64,000 nucleotides of DNA from NCBI RefSeq assembly GCF_008728515.1, contig NC_044996.1, positions 105,425,467-105,489,466 on the forward strand. The letters are read 5' to 3'. The notes beneath the pieces are model-generated. The model did not search any database. It had not been told where the DNA came from and was given only the letters and a program-made list of their open reading frames with translations. A program made the position numbers and the translations under genes. This DNA comes from Papio anubis (lineage: Eukaryota > Chordata > Mammalia > Primates > Cercopithecidae). Shown here piece by piece: positions 33,391 to 64,000 of this stretch (position 1 is its first letter; every line of letters begins with the position of its first letter).

Positions 33391-34379
33391 ACAAAAATTC
33401 ATGGGCCCCCATCTATACCGCAGTTGTTCCATGGCTTTGTTTTGGGTGCTCTGAGTTCCATGACTGAGTAGCAGACATGGGATTCCTATTGTTCCTTGTA
33501 AAGAAAGTGGGTGCCCCTCTCCTTCTCTGACCCTCATCCTAGCCTTTCTAGGACTCCCAGGCTCTGCACAGTCAGCGAGAGACTCACTTGCAGATCGCAG
33601 GACCCCTGCCTTTTAGACATCTTTTATGCATTAAAAGTTCCTTTGTGCTTCCTCTGTATACTAATGATAAGCTGTTGTTATTAGCCTTACGGTATAGCTT
33701 GTTCCCTTCCGTGGTGGGGTGGGGGATGGCGGCGAAGGCATTCCTGTTTTACTCCTACAAAGCCCTGGTGAAAACAAAAGTTCATTGACACAGCCTTTGG
33801 AGGCGTGGTGTGGAACATTTATTCTGGATTTGCCCCCAGGTTGTGTAGACTCCCAAGTGGGGACCCAGTTCTGCAAGGACTAGACCAAAGGGGGCAAGTG
33901 GTTTCTTTTTGCGTGGAGTGGGGAGAAGAGTAAGGAGGGATTCCTGGCTTTTGACTTGGGTTTCTGTTGCTGGGTGGCCTCCTGTGAGGGGACACCTGTT
34001 TCTAAATTCGCCCTCTCTTGAATACACACGTGGTTCCCTGACTCCCCCTGTGGCAAAACCATGAAGGAAAGTGAAAGGAACAAAAAGCTGGTGGGGTGGC
34101 CTGGACAGATTATCCGGGGAGAAGGGCAAGTGTCCCCCATTGGCCTGTGAGAGAGAGGTTGGGGACACCTGACCCCGGGCCATGGGCTCTGCCTGGAGGA
34201 GGGGAGTGTAGCGGGCATTACAGGTTCGGCAGCGACCCTTAGGGTCAGTCCCTGCAGATTACACCCCGGACCTCAATCCCCGAGATTCGCACCCCTCCCA
34301 CGTTACAGTAGGCGACACTTGGCTCACATCTTTGTAAGGGGAAGCGTTCAGAGCAGCAGCGTTCTAGTATGATCGGAAG

Positions 34380-35040
34380 GGAACCCAGAACGATTGCGAG
34401 GAGGGGTCTGCCGTGCCCATTCCCCCGGTGGACTCGGCGGCATTTCCCGGGAGGTCTCGGATTCTCCCTGCGCCCACCCAAAGTTTCCTTTCGTCAGATT
34501 CGTTGATGGGGACAGAAGGTGCGGCGAGGCCTCGGGAAGGGGCACCACGGAGAGCGCGCCAGGTCTTAGGGTCCGAGGGGTTACTTAGGGTCGGGAACTG
34601 GGGAGGTCGGGCCGCCTCCGGGGAGCCTGCTGGAGTTCCTGGAAGGCTCGGCGGGGGCGCGCCGCGAGGGCGTGGGTGTGTGCCGTGGTGCGGCCCCGAG
34701 CGCTGGGACCTCCGCCGAGGAGCGGCGAGGAGGAGCGGGCGAGCCCCGAGCAGCACGGGTGTGTGTGGTGGGAGAGAAAATCCCTTTGTTGCCGACCGAT
34801 CACGCTCCGGGCTGAAGCGCCTCAGCCCGGGGAGGGGGCGCCCCTCCCCCTTTCTTCTTCGCCGGGGCCAAGTTCGCTCCCAGCCGATGTGGCTCTCCGC
34901 TCTGACCCCGACGCCCCGGGAGGAGGCCGGGAAGGTTCTGGGTGCTCGAATGGTCCGGGCCGGCGAGTTTCCCCTTCCCCCTCCCTCTTACTAGTGCAAA
35001 ACTTGGAGGTGTGGGCGGGGATGCCCTTGCAGGCTACGGC
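34380..35040. promoter_or_regulatory. CpG-rich block in BCOR intron 1
   Basis: CpG-dense block (for example GCGGCGAGGC, GGGGGCGCGCCGCGAG) about 5.4-6 kb before the start-codon exon. Open frames here are compositional. It could be an internal promoter for shorter BCOR transcripts or an enhancer island. Confidence 0.5.
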
Positions 35041-37409
35041 TGTGGCTTGGAGTGTGCCAAGAGGCAGCACCTGGGCCGGCTGGATCACTTCCCTCACCCC
35101 CAACTCTCTCGGGGGAGGGGCTGGGACCAGGCCAGCCACCTCCCTCGACCACACTCCTGGAAGCCTGCGGTTTTGCCTCCCAGGGACCTGGGGGGCAGCC
35201 TTGGGGTCTCTTACTCCCCAGCAGACCTGGAGGACCCATGCCACACTGCACATCCGGAAGAGCTTTTTCTTCTCATCTTCCACCCCCACACACCCCACCC
35301 CCCCCCCCCACATCCTAAAATAGGAACTTCTTCACCCGTCCCTTCCTTGAAACCCGGAGCACAGCGCTGCTGCTGTGACGCAGTCTGTGTTTGGAGCAAC
35401 CCCAGGAAGGGCTGGCGGGTGGTGAGCTTTGGGCTTCTGTAAAATCTACACAGTTCTGCTGAAGGTCCCTCCCTGCTTTGACCCCCTCTCTGTTGCTGCC
35501 TCAGTCTCCCCCGCAGGATGAGGTGGTACTGCCCCAAAGAAACAGCGCTGTGATTCTGGTCCTTACTACACAGTATGTTTAGTAGAGTCAGATGCTATTT
35601 AGTGAGGTTAAACGTGGCCAGCACCAGCTATTGCCAGGCAAAACTCAAGTCCATAGTGCAGCTTAATCCTTTGGAAAACACAATGCCAAATATTTACAGA
35701 GGGGACCAAGGTTGGAGAGGTTCGGCCACCTGCCCAGAGACACGCGGTGGGTAAGGGTGGGAGCCGGGAGGCTGTGGTGACCATGTTCTCTACAGAGAAC
35801 CAGCCATGCAGTAGCGAGACCCCTCCCCTGAAGAGTCCTGGGCCAGAGGACCCCAGCACACTGGCTGGGAATGCCTGCCTGGCCACCTGAGCTGGAAGCC
35901 CTTGCTTGCGAACCTCTCCAGTCCTTCTGGCCATTAACTGCTGGATAGCTGCCGGTGGGGACAAGGGGAACCTAGTGAGAGAGATCCCAAGAAAAGACCC
36001 TGAGATGGGCCACCCTCTCAGTGCCTGTGTGGACAGCAGGGAGGCGTGAGCAGAGGTAGTTTGGTGGCCATGCTTTCCATATTGTCAGTGCCACTTGACA
36101 AGTGTAATACGCAGACTTTTAACTGGTCGCTGCCTCAAGGGTGGGGGCAGTGGAAAGTGGCCTAGTGCAGGAGGGGGCGGCGGTGGGGGGAAAGGAAAGG
36201 GGCCAAGACTTGGGACCTGTGGTCTGCCCTCACATCTTTTCACAGAGGGTGGGTGTGCCCCTACTGAAGGATGCCGAGGTTGGAGTGATGGCTTATGATC
36301 TTGGTCCCTCGACTCCCTTCTGCCAATCAGGCCCTTCTCCCCAGTGTCCAGGCCAAGCTCAGTGCGCTCACGATAACCCTTGGCTGTGGAGCGAATGACT
36401 ACTCAAGAGTCTGTCGAGGGTGACCCAAGCTCTCCTATGCGTTCCATTTCCTTGGTGCTAAGAGCTAGAGACCACGCAGTGTGCAGTGTGCATGCCTGCT
36501 TCTCGCAAGCCAGCTCTCTCCACTTGGCCCTGGATGTTCCAGCAGGCAGCTGGAACAGTTCCCAGTCTGTTCTTTAGAGACCCACATTCTCCCCATCTGA
36601 CCTTTTCTCAGCCCTCTTTCCCCTTCATCCCTATCCAGCACCTTTATCCACTTCTCTCCACTACTAGAAAAAGGGGTTAAAACCCAGATCCAAGGTGCAG
36701 CTTCGCAGCTCACAGTGGAACAGGTTGGTGCTTGTAAAGTGCTTTTCATGAGTGACTTCACACATCTTGGCACTTCTGGAAGCATAGCCTGCATTTGGAA
36801 GAAGTGGGGGGTGGAGGTGGGCATTGAAAAATAAAAGCAAACGAGCTTCATCTATAGCTGCAAAGCACCCTGAGGCGCTGTTTGTCATTGAAATCAGATC
36901 ATTTGCCCTCTCCACCGTATTCTGCTGCCAAGGGTCAGCAACATCAGTTTCGAAGCACTTGGCCTTAGAGGTATAAAAAAAGGCCCCAGCCTTCAACAGC
37001 AGCTTCTAGAAGTTCGATGTCCCTATACTTTGCCTCCCAGTCTCTTTTTGTTTCTTACCGCAATGTCCCCTTCATTGTACATGCCAGAGAAACCAGGGTG
37101 GGGTGTAGGTAAGGGTGACCCCTGTTCTTCAGTAGAGGCTTGGTGTGAGCCGTATGGCCTTTGCAAAGGAGGCCCCTGCTTTTGTGGGTTTGGACTGCTC
37201 TTTGTCACCCAGGAGGAGGGCCTCCTGCGAGCCAGGGCCGTTGCTCATTGGCCCTTTCCACTCCTCCATCTTTGGCCAGGAACCCGAAGAGTTAAAAGTC
37301 TTTAGCTTGTTGCAATGAAATTATGGCTGGCAGTGGCGCCGCTGTTTGTTCAACAGACCTCCACTTTTAAACAGTTCACAAAAAGTTCATGGGGCAGCTA
37401 AAGATTTTA

Positions 37410-37410
<1 letters not shown>

Positions 37411-37441
<31 letters not shown>

Positions 37442-37444
37442 CGC
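37411..37444 (+). repeat. (GT)n(GC)n alternating tract, Z-DNA-prone
   Basis: Thirty-four bases alternate strictly between purine and pyrimidine: about eleven GT units then six GC units. A CA-rich tract lies about 100 bases downstream (37,537-37,563). Confidence 0.9.
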
Positions 37445-37918
37445 TCATGTATGCACAAGTCCACAGCAGGATCCAACAATGTGTTCCCCCCTTTTGCTTT
37501 TATGTTCAGCCCCATCCTCCACCCCTTTCCTCCCAAAACACATACACACGCAAACACACACACGACAGTGAACCGCTCTGCTAGCCTCAACCCTCCATCT
37601 GACCCTGTGCATTTGAGAACACTTCGTTCTGATGGCTGGTATCATTTATCTCTGCACCATAAATATGGAAAACCCTGAAGGAGGAGCCCTGGAGAAGGGG
37701 AGATGCTTTGAAAGCACCCAGTAGGTCCAGGTGCCTGTAAACCGCAGTCACATTTCTGCTAAGTCCAGGTGGCCTTTGCTGAAGAAATGTCCTTTGAAGG
37801 GAAGCAGCCGCTGGCCTTTTCGGGGCTGGGCCTCAGTATAATGATTCTGTTTCCCAAGAAGGTGCCGGGAGGTCCTTTGCACGAGGTGTCTACTTAAGGG
37901 AGGTGGGTAAGAGGCAGG

Positions 37919-38216
37919 TTTGTTTGTTTGTTTTTTTTGAGTTTTGCTCTTATTGCCCAGGCTGGAGTGCAGTGGCACGATCTCGGTTCACCGCAACCTC
38001 CGCCTCCCAGGTTCAAGCGATTCTCCTGCCTCAGCCTCCCTAGTAGTTGGGAAATGCAGGCACGTGCCACCACGCCCAGCTAATTTTGTATTTTTGGTAG
38101 AGACGGGGTTTCTCCTTGTTGGTCAGGCTGGTCTCAAACTCCTGACTTCAGGTGATCCACCCACCTTGGCCTCCCAAAGTGCTGGGATTACAGGCATGAG
38201 CCACCTTGCCCGGCCG
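37919..38216 (-). mobile_element. Alu SINE (AluS-like) in intron 1
   Basis: A TTTG-repeat tail, then GAGTTTTGCTCTTATTGCCC to CTTGCCCGGCC. GAGGCAG flanks both sides. Confidence 0.94.
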
Positions 38217-39077
38217 GAGGCAGCTTTTTTAAAGGGGTGGCCAATTTTTAAGAACGGGGACACCAGAAGATTGAGGCTCATTAGGCACACACTTCTTCCC
38301 TCATTCTTTTCTTGGGGGTTTGATTGAGTGACCCTTTGGTGCATGATGTAATTTCTGCATTTCATCATGGCACAGTGAGGGGATGGCATGGTGCAGTCCC
38401 ACTGCTGTAGCCTGATGACGGGGACACACTGGCACCCGGGAATGATGCTCCACCTTCTCTGTTATCCTACCCAGGATGTCCTCCTTTTGTTAGAAGGGGC
38501 AGCAGGGGCCAGAGAGGGGACACTGCCACTACATTGAATGTGTCTTGTGGTCTGCCCAGCACTAGTGGTGGCCTTCCCCACTTGATTTGTGTATTTGCAA
38601 GATGGAAGAAAAGCCCACGAACCCTTATAGAACCTTCCCCAACAGCTGAGTCAGTCTTTTGGGGGCGCTATGGCTAGCCCACTGGAAGAGCTGCTGTCTG
38701 GAGACCCTTCCTAGGGAAGTAGCTTTCCAGAACCCCATCATGCCTGATGCCTCTGCAGATTTCTGCCTTTTTCTTGGACCCTTTCTCTCTCTTCCAGCCT
38801 CATTGTTGAGCTCTAACTATACGTGGTGTGTCGGTGTATGTGGATTTTGATTAACAGACGTTCTTCTATGGATGGGGGCCCATGGGGGATGCTGGTGGAC
38901 AAAAGACCTAGTTAGGACAAAGAAATGAGGAAGTACAGACCGGCTTTGGGATTCCATCCCCCAGGTGTTCCCCTAACCCCCACCCTCAGTCACTCTCACA
39001 GAAAAGTCCCCGGACCTGGTGCCTCCAACCCAACCGACCTGGCAGTCTGCTCCGTGTGCTAAAGTGTAAAAGCAAGC

Positions 39078-39085
39078 ATTTGCAT
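39078..39085 (+). promoter_or_regulatory. Octamer motif ATTTGCAT in intron 1
   Basis: An exact octamer sits in AAGCATTTGCATATTTTTTCC in repeat-free sequence 1.3 kb before exon 2. It is the third exact octamer noted in this intron. Confidence 0.35.
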
Positions 39086-39369
39086 ATTTTTTCCTTCTAA
39101 CAAAGGAAATGTGTCGACTTAGGGAACATTTGGGCTTTCGGAAACTGTGTGGGTGGGTGTGTGAGGGAGGAGAAGAAAGTTCCCCTGATGATCTGCACAC
39201 CAATTATTTCACACCCAGGTTTGGGTCCCGTGGAAAAATGCCATGGCCAGTCCGGACAAGGGACACTGAGATGTGTTTGTGAGCAGGGAATTGCCGAGGG
39301 CCATCGGTCCCAGGCATTAAAGGCTCCCCTACTTATTAACCCAGCATTTAACAGCAGGATATGGGCTGA

Positions 39370-39475
39370 AGCGCAGTCAAAAGAAACGGCTCAACCTCCA
39401 AAGAGCAATTAAAATCCTGCACGAGGATAAATCACGCGCCGTGATAATCCTGTTAATAAAATGCAGCTTGTCCTG
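39370..39475. promoter_or_regulatory. Candidate K50-homeodomain (OTX/PITX-type) element
   Basis: GGATAA (39,425-39,430) and TAATCC (39,445-39,450) face each other around ATCACGCGCCGTGA, making an imperfect inverted repeat. AGCAATTAAAATCC precedes it and GTTAATAAAATG follows. TAATCC is the core for OTX/PITX/CRX proteins. Confidence 0.35.
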
Positions 39476-40393
39476 ACCCTTCACTCATGCAGCAAACTAG
39501 AATGTGATGTGGGTGGGGGCGGTGGGCAGAGGAGGTAAGAGGGGGTGGGAGGTGGTCTGAGCTCCTCTGCCTTGGCAACCTCCCCCTCCCAGGAGGTGGA
39601 AAATGGGTGGCTTCTGCTGGCTCTCCATGTGCCAGCGGCTTGGAGCCCATCAGCCAGGGCTGCTAAGACTTCTGTGCTCGCTAATGATTTCTCGTCCCCA
39701 GCGAGCAGGCGTCATTGAATTACTCAGCCGCCTCCCTCTGTAGCTTCCAGGCAAAACCACCCGGGTTAGGTGCTTAATCTAATCCAGGGCTCCGGTGGGA
39801 CAGGTCACCAGCCCACCGATTCTTTTTCACCCTCAATCTGTAAGTTGCACACACGACAGCCTTGGAAATTCAGCCCTAGAAACGCAGGTAGTTTGAGACC
39901 TGGACTTGCTGCTCACCTCGCTATTGTGCCTTCCACCCTTCTTGCACCCTTTTGGCCCCAGGAAAGATCAGTTGTGTGCCTCCCAGTGATGCAGCATCCC
40001 TGAACCTATTGTCAGAGCCTCCCCTTGTTGAATCAAGTCTTCTCTACCTTCTTTAACAAGTGGCAAGAATGAATGACCACTGTACACTTTCAGAGGAAAG
40101 GGGGTGGGCGGGTGCTGTGGTGTGTCCTGGATGCATTCTGTGCCTTGGATGAGGCTGCCTGTTTCGAATTAAACTTCTTCCCCAGCCCCAGCACCTCCTA
40201 CCAGGGAAGCTGCCTGCCCCTTCGCTGTCCCTTCGAGTCAGGTGTCTGTCCTTGGCTCCCAGACCACTGTAGACAGCAGGCACAGCCTGCCTTCCCGATC
40301 TGCATCCTGTATGAATCACCTAGAAAGAAGCTCCCTGTTTGGCTCTCCTTTACTGAACCTCCTGGGATTTTTTTTTTTCTTTCCTTTAAACAG

Positions 40394-63280
<22,887 letters not shown>

Positions 63281-63837
63281 GTATGACAAAGTTCAAGAAA
63301 TGGTCTTATTCAAAAATTAGATGGTAACTCGATACAATAGATGATTGGAATTTGACTAGGCAGAAATCACAAAGGCCAAAACTGTAAAGGAGAGCAGCTG
63401 AGTGTTTGAACTTTTGTGTGGTTTGACTTTATTCTAGTGAAGCTAAGTCATCTATTCACCCTAATGTTTTAAAAGATTTCCTAAAGTTATTCTCATTTTC
63501 CACACATGCATTCTTAACTTAGGTATGGCTCATAGGATTACATCCTGAGTCTGGGAAAAATGACTCAAACCTTCCATACATGAAATTATTTGGACAGGTT
63601 TATGGTGTTAGGTCATCAGATAACCCATGACTTAAGCCCCGGGCATTACAAAATCCCTAAAGCAGAAGCACAAGGTTTTCATGAGTGTCAGGCACCTGCA
63701 TTTAAATTCCTTATCAGGCACTTCCTGCCAAAGAATGCCACTAACTCACTGGTGACCCGCCCTTGTTTACCTTAAATTACGCTCACTTGTTGAAAGAAGC
63801 AGCTTAGTTAGGCTGTCAAAGAAGAGATACATAAGTT

Positions 63838-64000
63838 GGCTGGACACAGTTGGCTCACGCCTGTAATCCCAGCACTTTGGGAGACCTAGGCAGGCGGATC
63901 ACCCAAGATCAGCAGTTCCAGACCAACCTGGCCAACATGGTAAAACCCTGTCTCTACTAAAAATGCAAAAATTAACTGGGCATGGTAGTGGTGGGCGCCT
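63838..64000 (+). mobile_element. Alu SINE, cut by the window end
   Basis: GGCTGGACACAGTTGGCTCACGCC-type start with TAATCCCAGCACTTTGGG and CTACTAAAAATGC; the right monomer lies outside. Confidence 0.93.

Larger units (their letters stand above)
21235..40393 (+). other. BCOR: BCOR intron 1
   Basis: This 19.2-kb intron separates the CpG-island exon from the start-codon exon. It is strikingly poor in recent repeats: I see only one Alu (about 37,927-38,216) and one clear MIR (about 29,050-29,245). Instead it has CpG-rich blocks and AT-rich, homeodomain/POU-motif-rich blocks. Repeat exclusion of this kind is typical of introns of developmental regulators that hold enhancers. Confidence 0.75.

Noticed and set aside
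37537..37563. CA-rich tract as a separate microsatellite
   Set aside because: It is interrupted (CATACACACGCAAACACAC) and short, so it is reported only together with the GT tract.
37940..38327. Open frame of about 127 codons with a plausible-looking peptide
   Set aside because: It is the translated Alu reverse strand, a common false ORF; similar ones lie at 2,033-2,332, 2,770-3,075 and 62,290-62,800.

Overview
The window is genomic DNA from a primate, almost certainly from the X chromosome. Dense Alu SINEs, including AluY-type copies with clean target-site duplications, indicate a catarrhine (Old World monkey, ape or human). The only protein-coding gene I can support is BCOR (BCL6 corepressor), on the + strand. 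Its coding exons splice into one open frame of 1562 complete codons. The numbering agrees with the human long isoform as I remember it: Pro85 and the BCL6-binding segment at 498-514 fall in the expected places. A few residues differ from the human protein as I recall it, so the source may be a non-human catarrhine; this is weak evidence.

Layout. Positions 1-8,450 are upstream intergenic or far-upstream BCOR sequence full of Alu, MIR and older repeats. Positions 8,480-13,990 form a CpG-rich, repeat-free domain with no convincing coding gene but a near-perfect splice donor (exon end 11,446), so an upstream alternative first exon is possible. Positions 14,000-19,000 are sparse, with one 5'-truncated Alu and a candidate homeodomain-rich element. 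The BCOR promoter CpG island spans about 19,030-22,720; a non-coding first exon ends at about 21,234. Intron 1 (21,235-40,393) is unusually poor in recent repeats and holds several CpG-rich blocks and AT-rich candidate enhancers, three of them with exact octamer (POU) motifs. Coding starts at ATG 40,434.

Coding exons inferred from splice sites and reading frame: 40,434-40,519; 41,865-41,943; 43,212-46,043 (the large exon); 47,229-47,415; 53,733-53,996; 54,380-54,724; 55,260-55,585; 55,942-56,196; 60,989-61,155; 63,135-63,280. The C-terminal exons, including the PUFD domain that binds PCGF1, lie beyond the window.

Function. BCOR is a nuclear transcriptional corepressor that bridges BCL6 to the non-canonical Polycomb complex PRC1.1. 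The window shows the BCL6-binding segment, a PLDLS (CtBP-type) motif, basic nuclear-localisation clusters, an AF9/ENL-type LxVxIxL motif and the ankyrin repeats. The most informative local structure is a second acceptor inside the 54,380 exon. Its use would remove exactly 34 codons, including the AF9-type motif, in agreement with the known AF9-binding and non-binding isoforms.

Non-coding points of interest are a cluster of three RFX X-box-like motifs in intron 5, a 24-bp inverted repeat in intron 2, a paired GGATAA/TAATCC element in intron 1, a YY1-like motif that doubles as an upstream ATG at the promoter, and a 34-bp alternating purine-pyrimidine tract. All coordinates were read by eye. Repeat subfamilies and CpG limits are approximate.
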